Shown here: one piece after another, positions 52,232-62,678 of the stretch
How positions within the stretch are numbered: position 1 is the stretch's first letter
Layout of the letters: each line of letters opens with the position of its first letter
Source: CADEED01 sp964444835
GTDB taxonomy: Bacteria; Pseudomonadota; Gammaproteobacteria; Steroidobacterales; Steroidobacteraceae
Length of the DNA stretch: 64,000 bases
NCBI GenBank assembly: GCA_964444835.1
Contig: CAYUIT010000010.1
Coordinates: 1 to 64,000 of the forward strand
Direction: 5' to 3'
The notes under the pieces: model-generated
Told to the model about the DNA's origin: nothing
What the model saw: only the letters and a program-made list of their open reading frames with translations
Databases searched by the model: none
Made by a program: the position numbers and the translations under genes

Positions 52232-53455
52232 ATGACAACTTCCCAGTACGACGTCATCGTGGTCGGTGCCGGGCCCATCGGTGCCACCGCGGCTGCACTA
52301 CTTGCGCGTAGCGGGGGTATTCCTGCGGGACGCATTGTCTTGGTTGATCGTCAGGCGCCGGCAGCATGGTCGCCCACCGACCCGGTCGACTTGCGGGTGT
52401 TTGCGTTGTCGCGCGCCAGTGAGCGGATCCTCGCCGCGGCCGGTGCCTGGGAGCGGATTCGCACGATGCGTAGCAGCGAGTACGAGCGCATGCGGGTGTG
52501 GCACGCGAGCGTGCCGCCGCGCAGTGAAGACGCGTTGCTGTTCAGTGCCGATGAGGTCGGTGAACGGAATCTGGGCTACATCGTCGAGAACACGGTGCTG
52601 CAGCGCGCGGCATTTGACGCGGCGCGCGCGGGCGGCGTTGAGTTCGTGCAAGGTAGTGTCGAGGCGTTGGAGTTTGGTGCGCAGGCGGTGACGGTCGCAC
52701 TCGGTGGCCGACGTATCGCGGCGAAGCTCGTGATCGGCGCCGATGGATCAGCGTCGCGCGTCCGCACCCTCGCAGAACTCGGTGCTGAGAGCAGCGATTA
52801 CTTGCAGCTCGCGATCGTGTGCGTCGTTCGCACCGCGCGCGAGCACGAACACACCGCATGGCAACGTTTTTTGCCGGACGGCACGCTCGCATTTCTGCCA
52901 CTCGCCGATGGTACGAGCTCGATCGTATGGTCGCTGCCCACAGCACGAGCGGAACGCTTGCTGGCATTAACGGCGGAGGATTTTGCCGCGGAACTCACGG
53001 CAGATGCGGACGACGTGTTAGGCGCGGTTGAACTCGTGTCGTCACGCGCATCGTTCCCGCTTCGCAAGCTTTCAGCCGAGTCTTACGTACGCGAGCGTGT
53101 CGCGCTGATTGGCGACGCGGCGCATGTCATCCATCCGCTCGCCGGGCAAGGCGCGAATCTCGGTCTGCTCGACGCCGCCACGTTGGCAGACGTCCTCAGT
53201 AGCGGCGTCGCGGAGCGCGAAGATGTTGGCGCACTGCGCGTGCTGCGCCGCTTCGAACGCTGGCGCCGCAGCGAGAATCAAGTTGTTAGTACCGCGATGG
53301 ACGCCTTCAACCGCTTCCTCGCACACGGCACGGGGCCCGTGTCTGCGCTTGCGCAGCGCGGCCTCTCGCTCGTGAACCGCGCAACGCCGCTGAAGCGCTT
53401 CTTCATCGACCGCGCACTCGGCAACGCCGGCGATCTCCCCACAGCGGCGCGCTGA
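52232..53455 (+). CDS. Ubiquinone biosynthesis hydroxylase, UbiI/VisC-like
   Basis: A 407-residue paralogue of UbiH from the ATG at 52232. YDVIVVGAGPIGATAAALLARSG, VIGADGSASRVRTLA and VALIGDAAHVIHPLAGQGANLGLLDAATLADVL are the FAD and NAD(P) motifs. By position it corresponds to E. coli ubiI (visC), the C5 hydroxylase. UbiF-type activity cannot be excluded, though coq7 in this window should cover the C6 step. Confidence 0.9.
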   Translation: MTTSQYDVIVVGAGPIGATAAALLARSGGIPAGRIVLVDRQAPAAWSPTDPVDLRVFALSRASERILAAAGAWERIRTMRSSEYERMRVWHASVPPRSEDALLFSADEVGERNLGYIVENTVLQRAAFDAARAGGVEFVQGSVEALEFGAQAVTVALGGRRIAAKLVIGADGSASRVRTLAELGAESSDYLQLAIVCVVRTAREHEHTAWQRFLPDGTLAFLPLADGTSSIVWSLPTARAERLLALTAEDFAAELTADADDVLGAVELVSSRASFPLRKLSAESYVRERVALIGDAAHVIHPLAGQGANLGLLDAATLADVLSSGVAEREDVGALRVLRRFERWRRSENQVVSTAMDAFNRFLAHGTGPVSALAQRGLSLVNRATPLKRFFIDRALGNAGDLPTAAR

Positions 53456-53457
53456 GC

Positions 53458-53715
53458 CCGAGTCGGGTGGCGCTGCGCGACGTGCGGGAGTGTAGGCGCC
53501 GAGCGAGTCTGGATCGGGCGTGGACGAAAAATCGTGCGCGCAGACTTGCACGATTTTTCGCCATACCCTTGCCGTCGCGCGACGCGCATCTTCCCCCTGG
53601 CGTTGTGGTCATGCTGCAAGCGGCACAGGAGCGCGTCGCGCGCCGGCTGCGGCGCCCTTAACAGCCTCGCTCGGCGCCTACACTCCCGCACGTCGCTCCG
53701 CGCCGCCCGCTCGGG
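53458..53715. mobile_element. MITE-like inverted-repeat element
   Basis: A 258-bp non-coding block has terminal inverted repeats of about 50 bp. The inner 30 bp are identical (53478-53507 against 53666-53695), and the outer part matches with three mismatches and one indel. Inside is another perfect 13-bp stem (53525-53537 with 53548-53560, 10-nt loop). There is no transposase. It fills the space between ubiI-like and the DMT gene. No target-site duplication was seen. A large terminator/attenuator is the alternative. Confidence 0.65.
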
Positions 53716-53743
53716 TGACGCGCGGATGTGGGTAGAATCGCGG

Positions 53744-54622
53744 ATGCTCAGTGGTTTGAATCCGCGCGTCGCCGGCATGGTGGCGATGCTCGCCGCGGTC
53801 GCGCTGTTCGCGGCGATGGATACGGCGCTCAAGATGTTGTCGGCGCATTATCCGGCAGCGCAAGTCGCCGCGTTGCGCGGGCTCGTGTCGCTGCCGATCG
53901 TGCTCGTGTGGAGTGTGTGGGCGGGTGGCATACGGCCGCTCGTGCACGTGCGCTGGCCGTTGCATCTCGTGCGCGGCGCGCTGTCGATCATCATGATGAT
54001 CACGTTCAGCTTCGGCATGCAGACGTTATCGCTGTCGGAGGCCTACGCGATCTTCTTCATCTCACCGCTCGTCGCGACGCTGTTCTCGATGTGGCTCTTC
54101 GGTGATCGCGTGCAACCCGTGCAGTGGCTCGCGATCGGGCTCGGGTTCGTCGGTGTCATCATTGTGTTGAAGCCGCAGTCCGTGGGGTTTGTCACGGCGG
54201 GCGGGCTCGCAATGCTCGTGTGTGCAATCTGTTACTCCATGACGGCCGTCTTGGTCCGCGTGCTCGGGCGCACCGACACCACCTACGCAATGATGTTCTG
54301 GATGACGGCGATGCTCGCGATCGGCGCGACGCTGATCGCGTTGCCAGTGTGGATCCCCATTCGTCGCGAGGACTTTGGCTTGCTCGCGATCGTCGCGGTG
54401 GCGGGTTCGCTGGCGCAGTACTGCATCACGATCGCATTCCAACGAGCACCTGCGGCGTCCGTCGCACCGCTCGAGTACACGGCGCTGGCGTGGGGAGCCG
54501 CGATCGACTTCATCATTTGGCATGCCGTGCCGCCGCTCAGAGTGTTTGCGGGTGCCGCCATCGTCATCGTGAGTGGCCTGTTGCTGCTGCGGCACGAAAC
54601 GCGCCGCAGTGCCGGACATTGA
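53744..54622 (+). CDS. EamA/DMT-family transporter
   Basis: A 292-residue protein with about ten membrane segments in two EamA repeats (AMDTALKMLSAHYPAAQVAALRGLVSLPIVL; AAIDFIIWHAVPPLRVFAGAAIVIVSGL). It resembles the RhaT/YdcZ-like drug/metabolite exporters. The ATG at 53744 gives the usual length; one at 53726 adds six residues. Cargo is unknown. Confidence 0.88.
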   Translation: MLSGLNPRVAGMVAMLAAVALFAAMDTALKMLSAHYPAAQVAALRGLVSLPIVLVWSVWAGGIRPLVHVRWPLHLVRGALSIIMMITFSFGMQTLSLSEAYAIFFISPLVATLFSMWLFGDRVQPVQWLAIGLGFVGVIIVLKPQSVGFVTAGGLAMLVCAICYSMTAVLVRVLGRTDTTYAMMFWMTAMLAIGATLIALPVWIPIRREDFGLLAIVAVAGSLAQYCITIAFQRAPAASVAPLEYTALAWGAAIDFIIWHAVPPLRVFAGAAIVIVSGLLLLRHETRRSAGH

Positions 54623-54724
54623 CGATCGCTCAGCCCGTTGAAACGCGCGGTTTAAACCCCCACGATAGCGCTTGCATCCAAGGTTTCGAGCGGCCGATCG
54701 TCGGCTGCGCTGGAGGGCTCGGAC

Positions 54725-54925
54725 GTGATCAAGTTCTTGCTGTGGTTGGTGTTGCTCGTGCTGTGTTGGCCCATTGCGCTACTCGCGCTCGTGCTCTACC
54801 CGATCGTGTGGCTGATCGCGTTGCCGTTCCGTTTGCTGGGCATTGCCGTCAACGGCGCACTCGAACTGGTGCGTTCGATCATCTTGCTGCCGGCGCGTGT
54901 GCTGCGCGGCCGCGCTGTGAGCTAG
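54725..54925 (+). CDS. Small hydrophobic membrane protein
   Basis: A 66-residue protein starting at a GTG with GGAGGG seven bases upstream. Nearly the whole sequence is hydrophobic (FLLWLVLLVLCWPIALLALVLYPIVWLIALPF, then a second segment and a basic end LRGRAVS). It is one or two membrane helices of unknown function. Its stop overlaps the phhB stop on the other strand. Confidence 0.7.
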   Translation: MIKFLLWLVLLVLCWPIALLALVLYPIVWLIALPFRLLGIAVNGALELVRSIILLPARVLRGRAVS

Positions 54926-55253
54926 AGCAGACGATCGATCTTCGCGGCGCACACGAAGTCGTTTTCGTGCAGGCCATCGATGGCGTGCGTCTGGTACTTC
55001 ACGTTGCAGTAGTTGTATCCCACCTCGAGATCCGGGTGGTGGTCTTCGGTGTTCGCAATGTGTGCGAGCGCGTTGACGAAGCTCATCGTGCGATAGAAGT
55101 CGACGAACTTGAAGCGGCGCGTCAAGAATTTACCGTCGGCGCTCAGGCTCCAATCGGGCGACAGCTTCGTGAGCATCTCGCGTGCAGCCGCGGCGCTGAG
55201 CGGCGCGACGCCGCCTTCGCACGGCACGCATTTCCGATCCGCGAGGGTTGTCA

Positions 55254-55254
<1 letters not shown>
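54922..55254 (-). CDS. phhB: Pterin-4a-carbinolamine dehydratase (PhhB)
   Basis: A 110-residue protein with TEDHHPDLEVGYNYCNVKYQTHAIDGLHENDF, holding the active-site His residues of the PCD/DCoH family. It recycles the pterin cofactor of aromatic amino acid hydroxylases. It follows ispG with a one-base overlap (TGATG). Confidence 0.94.
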
Positions 55255-56501
<1,247 letters not shown>

Positions 56502-56654
56502 AGACAAACAAGTACCGAGGGTTACCGAGGACTCTTATTGTAGACACGACCCGCCGCGACCGTCTTGTTCGCTGCGACCACAGTGCCGTGCGCGCCGAAA
56601 AACCTTGGGCGAGCGCGCTCGATCACGCTAGAATCGCGGCCGTTCGCAGCAAAC

Positions 56655-56850
56655 CAAGGCCTTGCCCGAGAGTCCCCGTGCTGCGGGGCGCCGAAGGCGC
56701 AAGTTTCCGCCCGGAAACGCTCAGGCAAAAGAACGGCAGGCCCGATGCGAGCTCTGGAGAGCGGCTCCGCCCATGGGCGGGCCCACCGAAGGGGTGCGGT
56801 GCGCAATTCATCGAGTCGCGCGCCCAATCTCTCAGGTCCAAGGACAGAGG
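56655..56850 (+). ncRNA. Tandem glycine riboswitch
   Basis: Two gcvT-type aptamers stand in tandem before gcvT. The first has GGCCTTGCCCGAGAGTCC, GCCGAAGGCGCAAG and CGCTCAGGCAAAAGAACGG; the second has GCTCTGGAGAGC, CCACCGAAGGGG and CAATCTCTCAGGTCCAAGGACAGAGGGG. The double CCGAAGG and CTCAGG signature is diagnostic. Glycine binding should prevent the following terminator from ending the transcript and so switch on the cleavage system. Boundaries are approximate. Confidence 0.92.
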
Positions 56851-56891
56851 GGCGGCAGGTGCTTCACGGAAGCGCCTGCCGCCTTTTTTTT
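56851..56891 (+). terminator. Riboswitch-controlled terminator before gcvT
   Basis: GGCGGCAGGTGCTTC (56851-56865) pairs with GAAGCGCCTGCCGCC (56869-56883) with one G-U pair, followed by eight T. It lies directly after the second aptamer and 25 bp before the gcvT start, so it is the expression platform. Confidence 0.9.
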
Positions 56892-56916
56892 GGGCCTGAC
56901 ATGAGGAGCATCGACC

Positions 56917-58005
56917 GTGGGAAGACGCACACCGCTTTACGATTTGCACGTCGCACTCGGCGCGCGCATGGTGGATTTCGGCGGCTGGGACATGCCGGTG
57001 AACTACGGCTCGCAGATCGAGGAGCACCACGCGGTGCGCCGCCAGGCGGGCGTGTTCGACGTGTCGCACATGTGCGTGGTCGACGTCAAAGGCCCGCGTG
57101 TGCGCGAGTACTTCGCGCGCTTGGTGGCCAACGACGTGGGCAAGCTGCGCGTGCCGGGCAAAGCGCTGTACACGTGCATGCTGCTCGAGTCGGGCGGCGT
57201 CATCGACGATCTGATCGTCTACTACCTGAGCGACACGTGGTTTCGCGCCGTCGTGAATGCCGGCACGCGCGACAAAGACCTGGCATGGATGCGCCAACAC
57301 GCGAGCGGATTCGGCGTGGAGATCGTCGAGCGCAGCGACTTGGCGATGCTGGCAGTGCAGGGACCGCAGGCGCGCGCTGTCGTGGCCGAGTTGTTAGCCC
57401 CGCAACAACGCGATGCCGTGCTCGCGCAAGAGCCGTTCTTCGGGCGCGAAGTGGGTAGCTGGTTCGTCGCGCGAACAGGCTACACGGGCGAGGACGGCTT
57501 CGAGATCGTTATGCCCGAGACAGATGTGGCGCGCACGTGGCGTGAACTCAACGCCCGGGGCGTGGCGTCTTGCGGCCTTGGCGCACGCGACACGTTGCGG
57601 CTCGAGGCGGGTATGAATCTGTACGGCAACGACATGGATGAGAACACGCATCCGCTCGAATCGGGCTTGGCGTGGACAGTGGCCTTCAACCCGCCGGAGC
57701 GTGATTTCATCGGGCGCCGCGCGCTCGAGCCCATCAAGGCATCGGGCACGCCACGCAAGCTCGTGGCGCTGATCCTCGATGATCGCGGCGTGTTGCGCTC
57801 ACATCAAAAGGTGCTTGTCCCTGGCGTAGGCGAGGGCGAGATCACGAGCGGAACTTTTTCGCCGACGATGGGCAAATCGATTGCGCTGGCACGCGTGCCG
57901 GCCGCGACGGGCAGCGCGGTGCAAGTGGATATTCGCGGCAAGTTGATGAACGCGCGCGTCGTGAAGGCGCCGTTCGTTCGTCACGGTCAAGTATTGGTGA
58001 GCTAA
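56917..58005 (+). CDS. gcvT: Glycine cleavage T protein (aminomethyltransferase)
   Basis: A 362-residue protein starting at GTG with GAGGAG upstream. MVDFGGWDMPVNYGSQIEEHHAVRRQAGVFDVSHM, GYTGEDGFEI and LRLEAGMNLYGNDMDENTHPLESGLAW are GcvT signatures. It transfers the methylene group from the H-protein arm to tetrahydrofolate. It is first in gcvT-gcvH-gcvPA-gcvPB-dgkA. Confidence 0.96.
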   Translation: MGRRTPLYDLHVALGARMVDFGGWDMPVNYGSQIEEHHAVRRQAGVFDVSHMCVVDVKGPRVREYFARLVANDVGKLRVPGKALYTCMLLESGGVIDDLIVYYLSDTWFRAVVNAGTRDKDLAWMRQHASGFGVEIVERSDLAMLAVQGPQARAVVAELLAPQQRDAVLAQEPFFGREVGSWFVARTGYTGEDGFEIVMPETDVARTWRELNARGVASCGLGARDTLRLEAGMNLYGNDMDENTHPLESGLAWTVAFNPPERDFIGRRALEPIKASGTPRKLVALILDDRGVLRSHQKVLVPGVGEGEITSGTFSPTMGKSIALARVPAATGSAVQVDIRGKLMNARVVKAPFVRHGQVLVS

Positions 58006-58023
58006 CGACTTGGGGAGTGGACG

Positions 58024-58419
58024 ATGAGCAACGTACTAGCGGATCGCAAATATACGAAATCGCACGAGTGGGCCAAGTTGCTCCCGGACGGCGTCGTCGA
58101 AATCGGCATCACGGACCACGCGCAGCACGCGCTGGGCGACTTGGTGTTCGTCGAAGTGCCAGAGGCGGGGCGTGCGTTGCAAGCGGCCGAGGCCTGCGCC
58201 GTCGTCGAATCGGTGAAGGCCGCATCGGATGTCTACACGCCGATCGCGGGAACGGTGGTGGCTGGCAATGCGGAGCTCGCGAGTGCCCCGGAGCTTGTCA
58301 ACCAAGACCCCTACGGTCAGGGGTGGATCATGCGTGTGAAGCCGAGCGACGCAAACGCACTGGCCAGCATGCTCTCGAGCGATGAGTACGCGGCTCACTT
58401 GGCGGCGGAGGGCGGCTGA
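58024..58419 (+). CDS. gcvH: Glycine cleavage H protein
   Basis: A 131-residue lipoyl carrier. The lipoylated Lys65 is in VVESVKAASDVYTP. YTKSHEWAKL and IGITDHAQHALGDLVFVEVPEAG are standard. It shuttles the aminomethyl group between P and T proteins. Confidence 0.97.
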   Translation: MSNVLADRKYTKSHEWAKLLPDGVVEIGITDHAQHALGDLVFVEVPEAGRALQAAEACAVVESVKAASDVYTPIAGTVVAGNAELASAPELVNQDPYGQGWIMRVKPSDANALASMLSSDEYAAHLAAEGG

Positions 58420-58420
58420 C

Positions 58421-59797
58421 ATGCCATTCATTCCACACACGACGACCGACATCGAAGAAATGCTGCGCGCGATCGGCGCGAACAGCATCGAGGATCTCTT
58501 CGATGAGATTCCGACGAATCTCAAGATCCAGGGGCTCGCCGGCATTCCCGAGGCACTGAACGAAATGGAGATCGGTCGACTGATGACCGAGCGCGCGGCG
58601 CGCGACGGGCGCCCCCTCAATTTCATCGGCGCGGGCGCGTACGAGCACCACATCCCCGCAGCGGTGTGGGCGATCACGACGCGCGGCGAGTTCTACAGCG
58701 CGTACACACCGTATCAGGCAGAAGCCTCGCAAGGCACGCTGCAGATGATCTACGAGTATCAGACGATGATCGCGTCGCTGACGGGCATGGAAGTGTCGAA
58801 CGCGTCGTTGTATGACGGCGGATCGGCGGTGGCCGAGGCGTCGTTGATGGCGATCCGGGCCCATCGCAAGTCGAAGAGCCAGCGCGTACTGATCCCGACG
58901 ACCGTGCATCCTAACTACCGCAAGGTGGCGGTGGCGACGGCGGGTAATCAAGGCGTGCGTTTCGAGGAAGTGCCGTACGTGCGCGAGACTGGGCGCATCA
59001 ATGCCGAGGCGCTGGCAAAGTACGCGGGCGAGGACGTCACGGCCCTCGTGATCCAGCAGCCGAACTTTTTCGGTGTGTTGGAAGATGTCGATGCGCTGAC
59101 CGACTGGGCGCACGCGCACAACATCATGGTCATCGCGTCGGTCAACCCGACGTCGCTCGCTGTGTTGAAGCCCCCGGGCCAATGGGGCGCCAAAGGCGCA
59201 GACATCGTCATCGGCGATTGTCAGCCGCTTGGCGTACCGTTGTCCTCCGGTGGCCCCTATGCGGGCTTCCTAACGACTCGTATGGAGTACGTGCGGCAGA
59301 TGCCAGGGCGAATCGTCGGTCGCACGGTTGACACGACGGGCAAGCCGGGCTTCACACTCACATTACAGGCACGCGAGCAGCACATTCGGCGCGGCAAAGC
59401 GACGTCGAACATCTGCACCAATCAAGGCTTGTTGATGACGGCAGCCACGATCTACATGACGTTGTTAGGGCCCGAGGGCTTGGAACGCGTCGCAGCGCTG
59501 TCGCACCAGCGGACGAGTGAGCTACTGGCGGCGCTGACGCGCGTCAAAGGCATTCGTCCGGCCTTCGATGCGCCGCGCTTTCACGAGGCGGTGTTGTTGC
59601 TCGATCGCCCGGTCGCGCCCGTGCTCGAGCAGCTCGCGGATCGCGGGATCGTGGGTGGCTACGATCTGTCGAGCCACTATCCGGAACTCGGCCATGCCTT
59701 GCTGGTCTGTGCGACAGAGACTCGGACGCCGGCGGACATCGAGCAATACGTGCAGTCCCTCACCGATGTGATGAAGGCGGCAGTGCGGGCCGCTTGA
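58421..59797 (+). CDS. gcvPA: Glycine dehydrogenase subunit 1 (P protein, N-terminal half)
   Basis: A 458-residue protein from the ATG at 58421, just after gcvH. FIPHTTTDIEEMLRAIG, NFIGAGAYEHHIPAAV and TPYQAEASQGTLQMIYEYQTMIASLTGMEVSNASLYDGGSA match subunit 1 of the split GcvP. With subunit 2 it forms the PLP enzyme that decarboxylates glycine. Confidence 0.96.
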   Translation: MPFIPHTTTDIEEMLRAIGANSIEDLFDEIPTNLKIQGLAGIPEALNEMEIGRLMTERAARDGRPLNFIGAGAYEHHIPAAVWAITTRGEFYSAYTPYQAEASQGTLQMIYEYQTMIASLTGMEVSNASLYDGGSAVAEASLMAIRAHRKSKSQRVLIPTTVHPNYRKVAVATAGNQGVRFEEVPYVRETGRINAEALAKYAGEDVTALVIQQPNFFGVLEDVDALTDWAHAHNIMVIASVNPTSLAVLKPPGQWGAKGADIVIGDCQPLGVPLSSGGPYAGFLTTRMEYVRQMPGRIVGRTVDTTGKPGFTLTLQAREQHIRRGKATSNICTNQGLLMTAATIYMTLLGPEGLERVAALSHQRTSELLAALTRVKGIRPAFDAPRFHEAVLLLDRPVAPVLEQLADRGIVGGYDLSSHYPELGHALLVCATETRTPADIEQYVQSLTDVMKAAVRAA

Positions 59798-59819
59798 GCG
59801 GCGCACGAGGAGTATCCCT

Positions 59820-61304
59820 ATGTTGAAAGCGCAAGAAAAAGTCATCTTCGAATACTCGCGCCCCGGCCGCGGTGCTGTGGGTCAGTGGCCCGCGGAAGCG
59901 GGCAGTGTCGACGACATTCCCGCCGCACTGCGCCGCAAACAGCGGCCGATGCTGCCCGAAGTGAGCGAACTCGAAGCGGTGCGCCATTTCACGCGGCTGT
60001 CGCAGCTCAACTTCTCGATCGACACGCACTTCTATCCGCTCGGCTCGTGCACGATGAAGTACAACCCGAAGGCGTGTAACACCTACTCGATGTTGCCGGA
60101 GTTTCTGTCGCGGCATCCGCTGGCGCCCGAGTCGCATGGCCAAGGGTTTTTGCAGTGCATGTATGAGCTGCAAGAGATGTTGAAGGAAGTCACAGGCATG
60201 CAGGGCGTGTCGCTCAATCCGATGGCGGGCGCGCACGGCGAGTTTGCTGGCGTTGCGATGATTCGCGCTTATCACCGTGCGCGCGGCGACCTAGCGCGTA
60301 ACGAAATCATCGTGCCGGAGGCCGCTCACGGCACGAATCCTGCGACGGCGACCATGTGCGGTTGCGTCGTCAAAGAGATCCCCGTGAACGCTGAAGGCGA
60401 TGTCGACATCGAAGCGTTGCGTGCGGTGGTCGGGCCTAACACGGCCGGGATCATGCTCACCAATCCTTCCACCTGTGGTGTTTTTGAGCGGCAAATCCAA
60501 GAGGTCGCGCAGATCGTGCACGGCGCTGGGGGCTTGCTCTATTACGACGGCGCGAATCTCAACGCCATTCTCGGCAAAGTGCGCCCGGGCGACATGGGCT
60601 TCGACGTCATTCACATGAACCTGCACAAGACATTCTCCACGCCTCACGGCGGCGGCGGTCCCGGTGCGGGCGCGGTCGGCGTGAGCAGCCGCTTGTTGCC
60701 ATTCATGCCGATTCCTATCGTGGGGCGCGAGGAGGACGCCGGCCAGGTTCGCTACCGTTGGTTGAGTGAGAAGGACCTGCCGCAATCGATCGGGCGTTTG
60801 TCGGCCTTCATGGGCAATGCCGGTGTCCTGCTGCGTGCGTACATCTACATGCGCATGTTGGGGCGTGTCGGCATGCAGCGCGTGGGTGAGTTTGCAACGC
60901 TCAACGCCAACTATGTGATGGCGCGCTTGAAGGCGGCGGGGTTCGAGGCGGCCTATCCCACGCGCCGCGCGAGCCATGAGTTCATCATCACAGCGAAGAA
61001 GCAGGCGCGCGAGTTGAACGTGAATGCGATGGACTTCGCGAAGCGTTTGCTCGACTATGGCTTCCATGCGCCTACCACGTACTTCCCGTTGTTGGTGCCG
61101 GAGTGTTTGTTGATCGAGCCGACGGAAACTGAAAGTAAGGAAGCCCTCGATGGCTTCATCGATGCAATGATCGCAATTCAGAAAGAAGCTGAGTCGCAGC
61201 AGGAAATGGTCAAGTCGGCGCCGCATACGATGACAGTGCGCCGTCTCGACGACGTGCGGGCGGCGAAACAGCTCGATCTCACCTGGAAGCCCCACGCTGC
61301 GTGA
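59820..61304 (+). CDS. gcvPB: Glycine dehydrogenase subunit 2 (P protein, C-terminal half)
   Basis: A 494-residue protein. FYPLGSCTMKYNPK, GEFAGVAMIRAYHRARGD and AAHGTNPATA are conserved, and the PLP Lys is in HMNLHKTFSTPHGGGGPGAGAVG. Having separate gcvPA and gcvPB is the Thermotoga/Bacillus/Xanthomonad-type form, unlike E. coli. The stop overlaps the dgkA GTG. Confidence 0.96.
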   Translation: MLKAQEKVIFEYSRPGRGAVGQWPAEAGSVDDIPAALRRKQRPMLPEVSELEAVRHFTRLSQLNFSIDTHFYPLGSCTMKYNPKACNTYSMLPEFLSRHPLAPESHGQGFLQCMYELQEMLKEVTGMQGVSLNPMAGAHGEFAGVAMIRAYHRARGDLARNEIIVPEAAHGTNPATATMCGCVVKEIPVNAEGDVDIEALRAVVGPNTAGIMLTNPSTCGVFERQIQEVAQIVHGAGGLLYYDGANLNAILGKVRPGDMGFDVIHMNLHKTFSTPHGGGGPGAGAVGVSSRLLPFMPIPIVGREEDAGQVRYRWLSEKDLPQSIGRLSAFMGNAGVLLRAYIYMRMLGRVGMQRVGEFATLNANYVMARLKAAGFEAAYPTRRASHEFIITAKKQARELNVNAMDFAKRLLDYGFHAPTTYFPLLVPECLLIEPTETESKEALDGFIDAMIAIQKEAESQQEMVKSAPHTMTVRRLDDVRAAKQLDLTWKPHAA

Positions 61305-61690
61305 GCGAGCCGAGCGGACCCTCCAACGAGCGGCACAAGCCAACGGGCATCACGCGCGTCGTCCGCGCATTTGGTAACTCGCTGAAGGGTCTGGCTGGCG
61401 CATTTCGCGAGGAAGCTGCGTTTCGGCAAGAACTTGCCTTGGCGGTTTTCTTGGTGCCGCTCGGGCTTTATCTTGGTCAGAATGGGATCGAGCGGGCGCT
61501 ATTGGTGGCGCCGATCCTGCTCGTCCTGATCGTCGAATTGCTGAACAGCGCGATCGAGGCGACGGTCGATCGTGTCGGTCTCGAGCGTCACCGGCTGTCT
61601 GGCCTGGCCAAAGACATCGGTTCTGCGGCGGTGCTGCTCTCGTTCGTGCTGCTCGTCACGGTTTGGGTCTTGGTTCTTTTCGGCCGATAA
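61301..61690 (+). CDS. dgkA: Diacylglycerol kinase
   Basis: A 129-residue membrane protein starting at GTG within the gcvPB stop (GTGA). FREEAAFRQELALAVFLVPLG and VELLNSAIEATVDRVGLERHRLSGLAKDIGSAAVLLS are the DgkA signature, the latter holding the catalytic Glu and Asp. Three transmembrane helices. It phosphorylates diacylglycerol. The link to gcv genes looks incidental. Confidence 0.93.
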   Translation: MSEPSGPSNERHKPTGITRVVRAFGNSLKGLAGAFREEAAFRQELALAVFLVPLGLYLGQNGIERALLVAPILLVLIVELLNSAIEATVDRVGLERHRLSGLAKDIGSAAVLLSFVLLVTVWVLVLFGR

Positions 61691-61706
61691 AGCAGAGTTC
61701 AACTAC

Positions 61707-62642
61707 ATGTCAGCCCTCATTTGCGGATCCGTCGCCTACGATACGGTGATGATGTTCGATGGTCGATTTCGCGAGCACATCCTTGCGGATCGCATCCACA
61801 TGCTCAATGTTGCGTTCTTGGTGCCGCAAATGCGGCGCAACTTTGGCGGCTGCGCCGGCAACATTGCCTACAATCTCAAGTTGTTAGGTGGCGACGGCAC
61901 TGTGATGGCGACCGTGGGCAGCGACTTCGGGCCGTATGAAGGCTGGATGCGCGACAACGGCTTGACCTTGAAGCACATCGCGCGCTTGCCCGAGGAGTAC
62001 ACGGCGCAGGCCTACATCACCACGGATTTGGACAACAACCAGATCACGGCATTTCACCCGGGCGCGATGAACCATGCGGCGCGCAATCGCGTGCCCGCCG
62101 ATGGCTCGATCACGCTCGGCATCGTGGCGCCAGAGAGTCGCGATGGCATGATGCAGCATGCGGCGCAGTTCGTCGCAGCGGGGATCCCCTTCGTTTTCGA
62201 TCCTGGGCAAGCGATGCCGCTGTTCAACGGCGAAGAGTTTCGTCATTTCATCGAGCAAGCCACCTGGGTTGCCGTGAACGATTACGAAAGTAGCCTGTTG
62301 GTAGAGCGCACCGGCTGGACACTCGAGCAGATCGCGCAGCGTGTCGAGGCGTTGATCGTCACGCGGGGCGGCGAAGGGAGCGATATCTACACGGGCGGTC
62401 AGCGCCTGCAAATTCCCGCCGTGAAGGCTGCCACCGTGGCCGACCCGACGGGTTGCGGCGACGCCTATCGCGCCGGCTTGCTGTACGGTCTGCAGCGCGG
62501 TCTCGATTGGGCAGCGACGGGCCGTATCGCCTCATTGATGGGTGCGCTCAAGATCGCGCATCACGGCACGCAGAATCATCGCTTCACGCGCGAGGAGTTT
62601 GCGCGGCAGTATCAGACGTGCTTCGGCACGTCATTCGTTTAG
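61707..62642 (+). CDS. PfkB-family kinase (adenosine kinase-like)
   Basis: From the ATG at 61707 a 311-residue protein. NFGGCAGNIAYNLKLLGGDG is PfkB motif 1, and DPTGCGDAYRAGLLYG is motif 2, where GCGD replaces the usual GAGD. AVNDYESSLL is present. This type is often annotated adenosine kinase or a sugar kinase; substrate cannot be fixed. It follows dgkA by 16 bp. Confidence 0.85.
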   Translation: MSALICGSVAYDTVMMFDGRFREHILADRIHMLNVAFLVPQMRRNFGGCAGNIAYNLKLLGGDGTVMATVGSDFGPYEGWMRDNGLTLKHIARLPEEYTAQAYITTDLDNNQITAFHPGAMNHAARNRVPADGSITLGIVAPESRDGMMQHAAQFVAAGIPFVFDPGQAMPLFNGEEFRHFIEQATWVAVNDYESSLLVERTGWTLEQIAQRVEALIVTRGGEGSDIYTGGQRLQIPAVKAATVADPTGCGDAYRAGLLYGLQRGLDWAATGRIASLMGALKIAHHGTQNHRFTREEFARQYQTCFGTSFV

Positions 62643-62678
62643 CTTCGAGCCGAGCCGGCTCGACCGGAAGGATCCCGC

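Noticed and set aside
60291..61343. 350-codon open frame antisense to gcvPB
   Set aside because: Mirror of the conserved gcvPB frame.
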